A DNA stretch of 64,000 nucleotides from Mobilicoccus caccae (GCF_030161635.1 NZ_BSUO01000001.1:2585199-2649198), one strand, 5' to 3'; shown: positions 26,974 through 37,400, counted from the first letter of the stretch. Notes: generated by a model from the letters alone, not told the origin. Numbers and translations are program-made.

Positions 26974-28087
26974 GAGACCACCGCGCTCTCACCGACCGGC
27001 TCACACACGGACGCGAGCACGTCGGAACGCAGGAGTTTGCCACCGGGAGTACGGGGCAGGGAATCACGGCGGACGAACCGGCGGGGCCGGGCGGGGCGAG
27101 GCAGGTCGCGCACCGCCTGCCGCAGGGTCGCCTCATCGGCCTCCCCCACGACGACCGCGGTGAGCACCTGGCCCAGGCGGGGGTGGGGCGGTCCGACGAC
27201 CGCGGCGTCCTCGATCCCGGGCAGGCCGCGCAGGAAGGCCTCGACGTCCTCGACGACCACGGTGTGACCGCCGGTGGTGACGGCGGCGTCCCCCGCCCGA
27301 GGACGACGAACCCGTCACCGACCGCTTCGGCCAGATCGCCGACGACGGCCCAGCCCTCGGCGTCGCGCCGCAGCGGCCCGCCCTCCGGCGTTCCGAGATA
27401 GCCGTACGCCTGGTAGGGCGACCGGCTCTGCAGCACCCCGTCGACGAGGCGCGTCTCCACGCCCTCGACGGCGGTGAACGGGCCGTCGTCGTCGCGGGCG
27501 GCCACCAGGGAGAGCTCCGCGGCGCCGTAGTACTCGACGAGCCGCAGACCCTGCCCCCTGGCCCGCGCGCCGAGGGAGGGCGGCAGCCGGTCACCGGCGA
27601 CCACCAGGGTGTGCAGGGCGGGCAGCTCTCCGCGATCGCGCCGCGCGAGCACTCCCGGCAGCATCGTGGGGACGAGGTGCATGATCGCCGCCTCCTCCTG
27701 GGCCTCGCCCGCGAGGATCACCGGCGCCCCGATCGACCGGGCGTGCCAGGCGCCGAAGAGGAAGAGGGTGGAGTGCAGGGGGCCGGGGAGACACACCGGA
27801 CGGTCCGGACCTGCTCCGGTGAGGTCGGTGAACACCGGGCCGCTGACCTGCCACGACCGCGCGCTGCGATGCACCGCGCGGGGACGGCCCGTCGATCCGG
27901 AGGTGAAGAAGACGAGCGAATCCGAGCGCACGGCACCGGATTCCGCCGCCTCCTCCAGGCGTCGTCGCACCTCGGCGGCGGCCCCGGCCGGCCAGTGGGG
28001 GTCGAGCACGGCCACCGGCTCGAGGCCGAAGGCGCCGAGGATCTGCCCGAGCAGCACCCGCTGATCGGCCTCGGCGAGGATCCTCAC
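26970..28087 (-). CDS. AMP-dependent acyl-CoA ligase (frameshifted)
   Basis: Short adenylate-forming ligase, about 372 residues. The P-loop FFTSGSTGRPRAVHR, the adenylation motif EYYGAAELS and the C-terminal PGGKLLR with its catalytic Lys are present; the N-terminal part is shorter than in full-length acyl-CoA synthetases, resembling compact MenE-like enzymes. GTG at 28087 overlaps the bioY stop (GTGA). The frame breaks in CCCCC near 27285-27300 and resumes at GGHTVVVEDVEAF; one missing base makes 373 codons. It sits between bioY and the thiolase, the same trio as B. subtilis yhfUTS. The substrate is unknown. Confidence 0.85.
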
Positions 28088-28704
28088 CGCGCGGTGCCCG
28101 CCCAGGTCGACGGCAGCAGGGTGGGCAGCGCGCGGTGGACCGCGGCGGCCACGAGGGTGGCGACGACCGCCTTGACGAGGTCTCCGGGCAGGAACACCAT
28201 GTCGGCGACGAAGGCCTCCTGCAGGGTCATGCCGCCGCGCCAGGCCATCCCCGGGATGCCGCACAGGTGGACCACGCCGATGCCGCCGACGAGGATCGAG
28301 AACGCCAGCCATCCCGCGGTCAACCGGCGCGCGCGTGCCTGCACCAGAGCCCCGATCGCCATCGCGCCGAGGACGTAGCCGACGAGGAATCCGGACGTCG
28401 GACCGGCCAGAGCGGGCAGCACGGGCCGACCACCGGCGAGGACGGGCAGGCCGGCCGCGCCGATCGCCAGGAACAGCAGCAGGGTGAGCCCGCCACGCTT
28501 CCACCCCAGCAGCGCCCCAGCGAGCATCACGCCCAGGGACTGCAGGGTGATCGGCACGGCCGCGCCGAACGGAAAGATCGCGCCCGGGATGCCCAGCACC
28601 ACGATGAGACCGGCCACGGCCGCGATGAGAGCGAGGTCGCGGGCCGCCATCCGGGGCGTCGACGGGGCGTCGGTGGGGGTCGTCGTCCTCGACGAAGCGG
28701 GCAT
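28084..28704 (-). CDS. bioY: Biotin transporter substrate-binding component
   Basis: S-component of the biotin ECF transporter, 206 residues with about six membrane helices. The family motif GRPVLPALAGPTSGFLVGY is present (about residues 90-108). The ATG at 28704 has a CAGGAGG ribosome site. It is the first gene of a five-gene operon in which every junction overlaps by 1-7 bases. The 253-base gap to pntA (28705-28957) should carry both divergent promoters; I found no BirA- or BioQ-like operator there. Confidence 0.95.
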   Translation of the reverse strand: MPASSRTTTPTDAPSTPRMAARDLALIAAVAGLIVVLGIPGAIFPFGAAVPITLQSLGVMLAGALLGWKRGGLTLLLFLAIGAAGLPVLAGGRPVLPALAGPTSGFLVGYVLGAMAIGALVQARARRLTAGWLAFSILVGGIGVVHLCGIPGMAWRGGMTLQEAFVADMVFLPGDLVKAVVATLVAAAVHRALPTLLPSTWAGTAR

Positions 28705-28957
28705 GCGTCCTCCTGGTCTGGGGGCGGTCGTCGGTCTGTTCGGCGGTCGTGATGAACTCGTGCCGCACCCGAGAGTGTGCTACACGATGCGCCGGACGGG
28801 GACCCCGGCCTCCCGGTTCACGACCTAGGGCCTCCCCGGCGGACGTCGGCCGTGAGATCGCTCAGACGATTTCGGGCCCGAAGAGCCGTCTGGACGCCGC
28901 GTCCGGTGCATCCTTGACACGATCGTCCCCGCGTATGAACCGCCAGAGGAGCTTGCC

Positions 28958-30516
28958 GTGCTCATCGGAATCCCCCGCGAAAGACAACCGGGCGAGACCC
29001 GGGTGGCCGCCACCCCCAAGACCGTCGGACAGATCGTCAAACTGGGCTATGAGGTGGTCGTCGAGGCCGGTGCGGGGGTCGCGGCCTCACTCGCGGACGC
29101 CGACTACGAGAACGCCGGCGCGCGCCTCGGCGACGCCTACGACGCCTGGGGCGCCGATGTCGTCTTCGCCGTCAACGCGCCCTCGGACGACGAGATCGCG
29201 GCCCTGCGCGACGGCGCCGTCATCGCGGCGCTCATCAGCCCCGCATTGCGCCCCGACCTGGTCGAGAAGCTCGCCTCCCGCCGGATCACCGTCCTCGCGA
29301 TGGACGCCGTGCCGCGCATCTCCCGCGCTCAGGCCCTCGACGTGCTGTCCTCGATGGCCAACATCGCGGGCTACCGCGCCGTCATCGAGGCCGCGCACCA
29401 GTTCGGCCGGTTCTTCACCGGTCAGGTGACCGCCGCCGGCAAGGTGCCCCCGCCAAGGTCTTCGTCGCCGGCGCCGGTGTGGCCGGCCTGGCCGCCATCG
29501 GTGCCGCGGGCAGCCTCGGAGCCATCGTGCGCGCCAACGACGTCCGCCCCGAGGTGGCCGAGCAGGTCGAGTCGATGGGCGCCGAGTTCGTCCGCGTGGA
29601 GGACACGAGCGCCGAGGTCAGCTCCGACGGGTACGCCAAGGAGATGGGCGCCGACTACCAGGCGCGACAGGCCGAGATGTACGCCCGGCAGGCCGAGGAC
29701 TGCGACATCATCATCACCACCGCGCTCATCCCCGGCCGTCCCGCGCCCCGGCTCATCACGGCCGAGATGGTCGCCTCGATGAAGCCCGGCAGTGTCCTGG
29801 TCGACATGGCCGCGGCCAGCGGCGGCAACGTCGAGGGCTCGGTGCCCGGTGAGAAGATCACCACCGAGAACGGCGTGACGATCATCGGCTACACCGACCT
29901 CGCCGGGCGGCTGCCCACCCAGGCCAGCCAGCTGTACGGCACCAACCTCGTCAACCTGCTCAAGCTCATCACGCCCGAGAAGGACGGGCAGGTGCACCTC
30001 GACATGGACGACGTCGTGCAACGCGGCATGACCGTCGTCCTCGACGGCGAACTGATGTGGCCACCACCACCGGTCCAGGTGTCCGCGGCGCCGACCCCGG
30101 CCGCCTCGGGCGGTGCGACGGCCGTCGCCACGACCGACAAGGCCGAGGTCGAGAAGAAGGGCATCTCCTCCGGCACGAAGATGGGCGTGGCGGCCGCCGG
30201 CGCGCTCGCGTTCCTGCTGGTCGCGGCCTTCTCGCCCGAGCCGTTCCTCGGCCACTTCATGGTGTTCATGCTGAGCTGCGTCATCGGCTACTACGTCATC
30301 GGCAACGTGCACCACGCGCTGCACACGCCGCTCATGTCCGTCACCAACGCCATCAGCGGAATCATCATCGTGGGCGCATTGCTGCAGGTCGGGCATCAAG
30401 GCAGTCTCGCCGTCACGATCCTCGCGTTCATCGGCATCCTCGTCGCCAGCATCAACGTGTTCGGCGGGTTCACCGTGACCGCCCGGATGCTCGACATGTT
30501 CAGGAAGGACGCCTGA
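28958..30516 (+). CDS. pntA: NAD(P) transhydrogenase alpha subunit (frameshifted)
   Basis: Proton-driven transfer of hydride between NADH and NADP+. The N-terminal NAD-binding dI domain ([20 protein letters not shown]; dinucleotide fold [19 protein letters not shown]) is fused to a C-terminal dII part with about four membrane helices ([20 protein letters not shown] onward), as in E. coli PntA. The frame breaks in the CCCCC run near 29447 after AAGKVPP; restoring one base gives 519 residues. The GTG start has an AGAGGAG ribosome site. Its stop overlaps the pntB start (TGATG). Confidence 0.95.
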
Positions 30517-31946
30517 TGCTTCAGCTCACCCTCCTGCAGGGCACCTACATCATCGCGGGCCTGCTGTTCATCCTCAGCCTCGCCGGTCTGTCCAACCACG
30601 AGACCGCCCGGTCGGGCAACCGCTTCGGCATCTTCGGCATGGCCATCGCGCTCGTCGTGACGATCGGCGCCGCCGTCCTCGGCGTCCAGTCCGCCACCGG
30701 CACCGCCGACCGGCCCGGTACCGGGCTCCCCGGCCTCGGCCTCATCCTCATCGCCATGGCGATCGGTGCCGCCATCGGCATCTGGCGGGCGCGCAAGGTC
30801 GAGATGACCGGCATGCCCGAGCTCATCGCCCTCCTGCACAGCTTCGTCGGACTCGCCGCCGTGCTCGTCGGCTGGAACAGCTCGTACGAGACCTCCGCCA
30901 ACCCCGGCATCCACGACGCCGAGGTCATGGTCGGTGTGTTCATCGGTGCGGTGACGTTGACCGGGTCGATCGTCGCGTTCCTCAAGCTGTCCGGCCGCGT
31001 GAAGTCGGCGCCGACGATGCTGCCCAAGCACAACCTCATCAACCTCGGCATCCTCGTCGCGTTCCTCGTGCTGACCATCGCGTACGTGATGCTTCCGCAC
31101 GACGCGATCGCCGTCCGCCAGACGCTGCTCGGCGTGCTCACGCTGGCGGCCCTGTTCCTCGGCTGGCACCTGGTCGCGGCCATCGGTGGCGGTGACATGC
31201 CGGTCGTCGTCTCGATGCTCAACAGCTACTCCGGCTGGGCGGCCGCCGCGGCGGGCTTCCTGCTCAACAACGACCTGCTCATCATCACCGGCGCCCTCGT
31301 CGGTTCCTCCGGTGCCTACCTCAGCTTCATCATGTGCAAGGGCATGAACCGGTCGTTCATCAACGTCATCGCCGGTGGATTCGGCTCCGACGGCGCCGTC
31401 GTCGGTGAGCAGCAGGAGTACGGCGAGCACCGCGAGACCGCCGCCGGCGAGGTCGCCGAGACGCTCCGGAACGCGCGGTCGGTCATCATCACCCCCGGGT
31501 ACGGCATGGCCGTGGCCCAGGCGCAGTACCCGGTGGCCGACCTCACCCACCGACTCCGTGAGCGGGGCGTGGACGTGCGGTTCGGCATCCACCCCGTCGC
31601 CGGTCGCCTGCCGGGCCACATGAACGTGCTGCTGGCCGAGGCCAAGGTGCCCTACGACGTCGTCCTCGAGATGGACGAGATCAACGACGACTTCCCGAAC
31701 ACCGACGTCGTCCTCGTCATCGGCGCCAACGACACCGTCAACCCGGCGGCGCAGGACGACCCGACCTCCCCCATCGCGGGCATGCCCGTCCTCGAGGTGT
31801 GGAAGGCCGACGAGGTCGTCGTGTTCAAGCGGTCGATGAACACCGGCTACGCCGGCGTGCAGAACCCGCTGTTCTTCAAGGAGAACACCGCGATGCTGTT
31901 CGGCGACGCCAAGGAGCGCGTCGACGACATCCTGCGCGAACTCTGA
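30516..31946 (+). CDS. pntB: NAD(P) transhydrogenase beta subunit
   Basis: Membrane (dII) and NADP(H)-binding (dIII) subunit, 476 residues, frame intact. There are about nine membrane helices in the first 290 residues, then dIII with the NADP fold [11 protein letters not shown] and the loops [20 protein letters not shown] and [11 protein letters not shown]. The C-terminus has [17 protein letters not shown]. With PntA it uses the proton gradient to make NADPH. Confidence 0.97.
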   Translation: MLQLTLLQGTYIIAGLLFILSLAGLSNHETARSGNRFGIFGMAIALVVTIGAAVLGVQSATGTADRPGTGLPGLGLILIAMAIGAAIGIWRARKVEMTGMPELIALLHSFVGLAAVLVGWNSSYETSANPGIHDAEVMVGVFIGAVTLTGSIVAFLKLSGRVKSAPTMLPKHNLINLGILVAFLVLTIAYVMLPHDAIAVRQTLLGVLTLAALFLGWHLVAAIGGGDMPVVVSMLNSYSGWAAAAAGFLLNNDLLIITGALVGSSGAYLSFIMCKGMNRSFINVIAGGFGSDGAVVGEQQEYGEHRETAAGEVAETLRNARSVIITPGYGMAVAQAQYPVADLTHRLRERGVDVRFGIHPVAGRLPGHMNVLLAEAKVPYDVVLEMDEINDDFPNTDVVLVIGANDTVNPAAQDDPTSPIAGMPVLEVWKADEVVVFKRSMNTGYAGVQNPLFFKENTAMLFGDAKERVDDILREL

Positions 31947-31957
31947 GCACCCGAGTC

Positions 31958-31991
31958 GCCGAGACCGCCGGTCATTACCGGCGGTCTCGGC
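31958..31991. terminator. Bidirectional terminator, pntB/aroQ
   Basis: A perfect 15-bp stem (31958-31972 with 31977-31991), 4-base loop, between the convergent ends of pntB and aroQ. Confidence 0.88.
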
Positions 31992-32000
31992 GTTTCAGGC

Positions 32001-32468
32001 TCACGCGGTGATGGTGGGGGCCACCTTCGAGGCCAAGTGGCGCAGGGCGAACTCGTATCCGTGCGGCCCGCAGCCGGCGATGACCGCGGTCGCGATGTCG
32101 GCGAGATAGGAGCGGTGGCGGAAGTCCTCGCGCGCGTGCACGTTGGTCAGGTGGACCTCCACGAAGGGCAGGCCGGTGGCCAGCAGCGCATCCCGCAGGG
32201 CGACCGACGTGTGGGTGTACGCCGCGGCGTTGACGACGAATCCCGCTGCGCGACCGCGCCATTCCTGGATCGCGTCGACGAGTTCACCCTCGTGGTTGCT
32301 CTGGACGCACTCGACGCCCAGGCCGAGTTCGGCTCCCAGCTCGCGGCACCGGGACTCGATGTCGGCGAGGGTCGCGCGGCCGTAGATCTCCGGCTGCCGC
32401 GTGCCGAGCAGGTTGAGGTTGGGGCCGTTGAGCACGCCGACGAGGGGGCGCGAGGTCGTGGTCGTCAC
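32001..32468 (-). CDS. aroQ: Type II 3-dehydroquinate dehydratase
   Basis: Converts 3-dehydroquinate to 3-dehydroshikimate (shikimate or quinate pathway), 155 residues. [17 protein letters not shown] carries the catalytic Arg24 and Tyr29; [26 protein letters not shown] and [11 protein letters not shown] (catalytic His) follow. Start GTG at 32468, 32 bases after an MFS transporter on the same strand. Being outside the aro operon and beside a transporter, it could be catabolic. Confidence 0.95.
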   Translation of the reverse strand: MTTTTSRPLVGVLNGPNLNLLGTRQPEIYGRATLADIESRCRELGAELGLGVECVQSNHEGELVDAIQEWRGRAAGFVVNAAAYTHTSVALRDALLATGLPFVEVHLTNVHAREDFRHRSYLADIATAVIAGCGPHGYEFALRHLASKVAPTITA

Positions 32469-32500
32469 CGAGTCAGTGTCTCACCACCGCCTGATCGGGC

Positions 32501-33892
32501 TCACTCCTCCAGGGCGACCTGGCGCAACTCCGGGAGGAACAGCGCGGCGACCGCGGCGACCGCGAAGGCGCCGCCGAGGACCGCGAATGCCAACGGCTGA
32601 CCACCCTGGGTGACCAGCCACGGCACGGCGAGCGGGGCGATGATCGAGGCGATGCGGCCGAACCCCGCGGCGGCGCCGGCGCCCGTGCTGCGCACGCGGG
32701 TCGGGTACATCTCCGGTGACACCGCGTACAGCGCGCCCCACGCGCCGAGGTTGAAGAAGGACATCAGGCTGCCGGCGAAGAGCAACCAGCCGACGCCCGC
32801 GTCGGGGAACAGGGCCGACCCCACCGTGCCGAAGAGGGCCGCGGCTCCCGCGGATCCCAGGAGGAACGTCGCGAGTGTCGCTCGGCGGCCCCAGACCTCG
32901 ATGAGCCAGGCCGCGAGCGCGTACCCCGGCAGTTGGGCCAGCGTGATGATGAGCGTGTATTCGAAGGACTTGACCAGGTCGAATCCGCGCTGCCCGATGA
33001 GGGTCGGGAGCCAGATGAAGGCGCCGTAGTACGAGAAGTTGACCATGAACCAGACTACCCACAGGGCGGCCGTGCGGCGACGGTACTCCGGCCGCCACAG
33101 CCCGGCCCTGGTCCGGGACGTCCGCTCGAGGCGGGCGGCTGCCTGCTCAGGGGGTTCGTCCTGCGGCAGCGGCTCGGCGTGGGTGATCCCGGCGGGCTCC
33201 TCGAAACGGCGCACGGCCAGTTCGGCCTCGGCGTGACGCCCCTTGGACTCGAGGAAGCGGACGGATTCGGGCAGCCCCCATCGCACGACCAGCGCGTACG
33301 CGGCGGGGACGAGCCCGAAGGCCAGGGCCCAGCGCCAGCCGTCGGTGTGGAGGGGGATGACGAAGTAGCCGATGAGGGCGGCCATGATCCACCCCAGTGC
33401 CCAGAACGACTCGAGCACGACGACCATGCGGCCGCGGATGCGCCGCGGTGAGTACTCGCTGACCAGCGTGGACGCGACGGGCAGCTCGGCACCGAGGCCG
33501 AGGCCCACGACGAAGCGCAGGATCATGAGCATCGCCACCGACGTCGCGAGCGCCGAGGCGCCGGTCGCGAGCCCGTAGACGAGCAGGGTGAGCGCGAAGA
33601 CCTGGCGGCGGCCGATCCGGTCGGCGAGCAGCCCACCGAACGTCGCGCCGACCGCCATGCCCACGAACCCGAGCGAGGCGATGATCGACAGCGTCCCCGA
33701 GTCGAGCTTCCAGTGCAGGGCGAGCGCGGCCATGACGAACGAGATCAGCCCGACGTCCATGGCGTCGAGCGCCCACCCGATGCCCGAGCCGAACAGCAGC
33801 TTGCCGTGGGCGCGATTGGCCGAGAGCCGGTCGAGCCGGTCGGTCCTCGTGAGGGCCTCGGAGCTGCCCGCTGTTCCCATCTCGGCGCCCAC
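32501..33892 (-). CDS. MFS transporter, metabolite:H+ symporter type
   Basis: A 463-residue, 12-helix major facilitator protein. The GTG at 33892 is preceded by GAGGAGA at good spacing; a later ATG is possible. Helix 1 has DAMDVGLISFVMAAL, loop 2-3 has the ADRIGRRQVF signature, and PESVRFLESKGR lies at the central loop, as in NiaP/sugar-porter and aromatic-acid symporter relatives. It is cotranscribed with aroQ, so quinate, shikimate or a related acid is a reasonable guess at substrate. The assignment to MFS is firm, the substrate is not. Confidence 0.88.
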   Translation of the reverse strand: MGAEMGTAGSSEALTRTDRLDRLSANRAHGKLLFGSGIGWALDAMDVGLISFVMAALALHWKLDSGTLSIIASLGFVGMAVGATFGGLLADRIGRRQVFALTLLVYGLATGASALATSVAMLMILRFVVGLGLGAELPVASTLVSEYSPRRIRGRMVVVLESFWALGWIMAALIGYFVIPLHTDGWRWALAFGLVPAAYALVVRWGLPESVRFLESKGRHAEAELAVRRFEEPAGITHAEPLPQDEPPEQAAARLERTSRTRAGLWRPEYRRRTAALWVVWFMVNFSYYGAFIWLPTLIGQRGFDLVKSFEYTLIITLAQLPGYALAAWLIEVWGRRATLATFLLGSAGAAALFGTVGSALFPDAGVGWLLFAGSLMSFFNLGAWGALYAVSPEMYPTRVRSTGAGAAAGFGRIASIIAPLAVPWLVTQGGQPLAFAVLGGAFAVAAVAALFLPELRQVALEE

Positions 33893-33960
33893 GGCGGTCT
33901 CCTCGGGTCGACGTCGTCATGCCGCGCCGCGTCGGGCGCGGCAGGAGGAGGATCGCACAC

Positions 33961-33999
33961 CCCCGCTCACCGGGCGCGGTGGACACCCGGTGAGCGGGG
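33961..33999 (-). terminator. Terminator after malic enzyme
   Basis: A perfect 14-bp stem (33961-33974 with 33986-33999), 11-base loop, five bases past the malic enzyme stop. Confidence 0.85.
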
Positions 34000-34004
34000 G
34001 CTCC

Positions 34005-35759
34005 TCAGACGATCTCGATCGGGCGGTAGGTCGGCTGCCACATGAGGTCGAAGACCTCCTGCACCGGGTCCTCGACCTCGACGCGCGCGAGGCCGTCCTC
34101 CTCGGCCGCGGCGCACACGGCTATCGCCACGGCACCGGAGACCATCCGCAGGTGGCTCATCGAGGGCAGGAGGCTCGCGCCGCGCCCACCCTGCGCGGCT
34201 CCGATCTTGGCGACCGCCTCGGCCGCCGCCGCGATCATCCGGTCGGTGATGCGGGTGGGACGACACACCGTGACCGCGAGCCCGATGCCCGGGAAGACCA
34301 GGGCGTTGTTGGCCTGGGCGATCTCGTAGCGGATCTCCTCGTGGGTCACCGGCTCGAACGGGGAGCCGGTGGCGATGAGCGCCCGACCGTCGGTCCACGC
34401 GAGGAGGTCGGCGGGCACGGCCTCGGCCTTGGACGTCGGGTTGGACAGGGGGAAGATGATCGGCGACGGCGTGTGGGCGGCCATCTCACGCACGACGGAC
34501 TCCGAGAACGCACCCGCCTGCGCGGAGGTGCCCACGAGCATCGTCGGGCGCACGTTGCGGACGACGTCCTCGAGGTCGATGCGCGTGGGGTCGGTGACCG
34601 CCCAGTCCCGCAGTTCGGCGTCGGTGCGGGCGAACTGCTGCTGGAAGTCGCGCACGCGGTCGCCGAGGCGCTCGGAGATCAGGCCGCGGCTGCCGAGGCA
34701 CCAGAACCGGGCGTCCGCCTCCTCGCGCGTCAACCCCTGGCGCATCATCTCGTCGCGCATGAGCTCGGCGACCCCGACGCCCGCCGTGCCCGCACCGTGG
34801 ATGACGACGCGCTGGTCCCGCATCGGCACGTGGGCGGAGCGGGCCGCGGACAGGGCCGCTGCGAGCACCACGGCCGCGGTGCCCTGGATGTCGTCGTTGA
34901 AGGTGCAGGCACGGTCGCGGTAGGTGTCGAGGATGCGGTGGGCGTTGCTCGCGCCGAAGTCCTCCCAGTGGAGCATCGCGTGCGGGAACATCCGTGTCGC
35001 GACCTCGACGAATCGCTGGATGAAGTCGTCGTACCGCTCGCCGCGGACGCGTGCGTGGCGGGCCCCGAGGTAGAACTCGTCGTTGAGCAGGCCGAGGTTG
35101 TCGGTGCCGACGTCGAGCACCACGGGGATGGCCCGCCGCGGGTGGATGCCGGCGGCCGCGGTGTAGACCGACAGCTTGCCCACCGCGATCATCACTCCGC
35201 CCACGCCCTGGTCGCCGATGCCGAGGATGCCCTCGGAGTCGGTGACGACGAGGAGGTCGACCTCGTCGGCGGCCAGGCCGTAGTTCTCGAACGACTCCTC
35301 GATGTTTTCGGGGTGGTCGATGGAGAGGAACACTCCCCGGGGCCGGCTGTACCAGTGGCTGAACTTCTCGATGGCCTCGCCGATGGTCGGCGTGTAGACG
35401 ATCGGCAGCATCTCTTCGAGGTGGTCGGCCAGGAGGCGGTAGAACAGCGTCTCGTTGCGGTCGCGCATGGACTGCAGGTAGACGTTCTTGCTCAGCGCGT
35501 CGGGCTGGGCGCAGTACTGCTCGTACACGCGCCGCAGCTGACCCTCCATCTGCACCTCACCGGCCGGCAGGAGACCGACCAGACCGAGCGCCTTGCGTTC
35601 GTCACGGGTGAACGCGGTGCCGCGGTTGACGAAGGGGCGCGTCAGCAGCTCCTGACCTCGCATCCACATCTTCTGCCTGCTGGGACGCTTCCCCGAGGGG
35701 TTGACGTACTCGGCGGGGGTGGGTTGTGCGTCGTCCTCGGGGGTCTGCTCATCGGCCAT
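34005..35759 (-). CDS. NAD-dependent malic enzyme
   Basis: Oxidative decarboxylation of malate to pyruvate; 584 residues from the ATG at 35759 (MADEQTPEDDAQPTPAEYVN), the long SfcA/MaeA-like form. The N-terminal domain has NETLFYRLLADHLEEMLPIV and YTPTIGEA; the central motif is VVTDSEGILGIGDQG (cofactor and malate); the metal site is HWEDFGASNAHRIL and TFNDDIQGTA; the Rossmann fold is VVIHGAGTAGVGVAEL. It may share a transcript with the enoyl-CoA hydratase 49 bases upstream. Confidence 0.95.
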   Translation of the reverse strand: MADEQTPEDDAQPTPAEYVNPSGKRPSRQKMWMRGQELLTRPFVNRGTAFTRDERKALGLVGLLPAGEVQMEGQLRRVYEQYCAQPDALSKNVYLQSMRDRNETLFYRLLADHLEEMLPIVYTPTIGEAIEKFSHWYSRPRGVFLSIDHPENIEESFENYGLAADEVDLLVVTDSEGILGIGDQGVGGVMIAVGKLSVYTAAAGIHPRRAIPVVLDVGTDNLGLLNDEFYLGARHARVRGERYDDFIQRFVEVATRMFPHAMLHWEDFGASNAHRILDTYRDRACTFNDDIQGTAAVVLAAALSAARSAHVPMRDQRVVIHGAGTAGVGVAELMRDEMMRQGLTREEADARFWCLGSRGLISERLGDRVRDFQQQFARTDAELRDWAVTDPTRIDLEDVVRNVRPTMLVGTSAQAGAFSESVVREMAAHTPSPIIFPLSNPTSKAEAVPADLLAWTDGRALIATGSPFEPVTHEEIRYEIAQANNALVFPGIGLAVTVCRPTRITDRMIAAAAEAVAKIGAAQGGRGASLLPSMSHLRMVSGAVAIAVCAAAEEDGLARVEVEDPVQEVFDLMWQPTYRPIEIV

Positions 35760-35808
35760 GGGCCCCACGATAGGGCGGCGGGCGGCTCGCATTCCGCGCT
35801 TCGACGGG

Positions 35809-36624
35809 TCAATCCGATCGGCCGGTGTCCTGCGACCTTTCGGCATCGGCGAACCGCGGTGTCTCCCGGGCGACGAAGGCCCGCACGCCCTCGCGGAATC
35901 CCGCGCTGCCGTAGACCTCTTCGAGCATCTGGGCGTCGTCGGGCCCGCCGGTCGGATCGATCTCGGTGAGGGCGCCGAGCTGGCGCTTGGTCGTCCGCAG
36001 CGTCAACGGCGCGGCGGCCAGGAGTCCCTGCACGACCTCCTCGAGTTCGGCGGCCAGCGCGCCTGCGTCCTCGCACACCGTCAGCAGGGCTCCCACGCCG
36101 TAGGCCCGCTCGGCGGGCAGCAGTCGGGAGGTCAGGAGCATCTGCCGGGTCACCGACTCGCCGAAGACGTGCACGCACCGCTCGAGCAGAGGGCGGGAGA
36201 GGGCGTTGCCCAGGGTGCGGGCGATGGGGTATCCGAAGCGTGAGCGCGCGGTGGCGATGCGCAGGTCGCAGTGGGTGGCGAGGGCCAGTCCCCCGCCCAC
36301 GCACGCGCCGTCGATCGCCGCGATGCTCACCTGCGGCAGGGCCGCCAGCGCCGTCATGAGGTCGCGGACCCGCGCCTCGTACTCCACGGCTTCCGCGCCC
36401 GAGGTCATGGCGACGAACTCCGCGATGTCGTTGCCGGCGGCGAAGGTGCCTCCCGCGCCGCGGAACACGACGACCCGGGACTCGGGGTCGTCGGCGAGGT
36501 CGGTGGCCAGGTCGCGGAGCCCGAGGTACATCTCGGTGGTGAACGCGTTGCGCCGGTGGGGGCGGTCGAAGGTGACGGTGACGACGGGGCCGGCCCGGTC
36601 GATCACCAGGTCGGTGGTGCTCAC
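35809..36624 (-). CDS. Enoyl-CoA hydratase/isomerase family
   Basis: Crotonase-fold protein of 271 residues from the GTG at 36624 (MSTTDLVIDRAGPVVTVTFD). The oxyanion-hole segments are FAAGNDIAEF and GACVGGGLALATHCDLRIA. The usual catalytic Glu pair is not obvious, so reaction and substrate are open. The start overlaps the upstream receptor stop by four bases (GTGA), a coupling with no clear functional logic. Confidence 0.88.
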   Translation of the reverse strand: MSTTDLVIDRAGPVVTVTFDRPHRRNAFTTEMYLGLRDLATDLADDPESRVVVFRGAGGTFAAGNDIAEFVAMTSGAEAVEYEARVRDLMTALAALPQVSIAAIDGACVGGGLALATHCDLRIATARSRFGYPIARTLGNALSRPLLERCVHVFGESVTRQMLLTSRLLPAERAYGVGALLTVCEDAGALAAELEEVVQGLLAAAPLTLRTTKRQLGALTEIDPTGGPDDAQMLEEVYGSAGFREGVRAFVARETPRFADAERSQDTGRSD

Positions 36625-37400
36625 CGCGTGCCTCCACTGACGAGGGTGTCGAGCTGTTCGGCCAGTGCGGTCGGCGCCTGTGTCATCGCCGGGCCGTACC
36701 ACGTGAGGTGCCGGCCGTCGACGAGCGCGCTGGGGACCTCGCCGAACGCCTCGGGCCCGTCGTCGGCGGTGAAGCGGTACGGCTCGTCGGGGAGGACGAC
36801 GAGGTCGACGCCCCGACGCTGGATGTCGTCGAGATCGATGCGGGGGTAACGCTCCTCGGCGTCGGCCAGGACGTTGTCGACCCCGAGCCGACGCAGCACG
36901 TCACCGGCATAGGTGTCGGCACCCAACGCCATCCACGGCCGCCGCCAGATGGGGACGACGGCCCGCCGCCGCGCTGTCGGCGCGGGAAGCCGCTCCCATG
37001 CGGCGCGCGCGTCCTGCAGCCACCCCCGCTCGGGAGCGGACAGCGCGTCCAGCAGCCTGTCGAGGGAGGCCAGGGCTCCGTCGACGGTGCGGATGTCGGT
37101 GACCCACACGGGGATTCCCGCCTCGCGCAGTGCGGCGACGTGCTCGGGCTTGTTCTCCTCCTCGTTCATCACCACGAGATCGGGAGCCGTCGCGACGATG
37201 CCGTCCACGTCGGGGTTCTTCGTCCCGCCGAACCGCGGCACGTCGAGATCGGCCGGATGCGTGCACCATTCGGTCGCGCCGACGAGAACACCCGGCGCGC
37301 TGGTCGCGATCGCCTCGGTGAGGGAAGGGACGAGGCTGACCACGCGAGTGGGATCGGGCAGGGTCAGTGAGGCCCCGAGATCGTCGTGGAGGGTACGCAT
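36621..37400 (-). CDS. Helical-backbone metal/cobalamin receptor-like protein
   Basis: BtuF/FhuD-fold protein of 259 residues. RVVSLVPSLTEAIATSAPG and VGATEWCTHPADLDVPRFGG are typical of class III binding proteins for cobalamin or chelated iron, but there is no signal peptide or lipobox (MRTLHDDLGASLTLPD), so it appears cytoplasmic. No permease or ATPase is nearby. It is the first gene of a possible operon with the enoyl-CoA hydratase and malic enzyme, divergent from yjbQ. Confidence 0.8.
   Translation of the reverse strand: MRTLHDDLGASLTLPDPTRVVSLVPSLTEAIATSAPGVLVGATEWCTHPADLDVPRFGGTKNPDVDGIVATAPDLVVMNEEENKPEHVAALREAGIPVWVTDIRTVDGALASLDRLLDALSAPERGWLQDARAAWERLPAPTARRRAVVPIWRRPWMALGADTYAGDVLRRLGVDNVLADAEERYPRIDLDDIQRRGVDLVVLPDEPYRFTADDGPEAFGEVPSALVDGRHLTWYGPAMTQAPTALAEQLDTLVSGGTR

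Noticed and set aside
28705..28957. BirA or BioQ operator before bioY
   Set aside because: No sequence close to the known operator patterns was found by eye.
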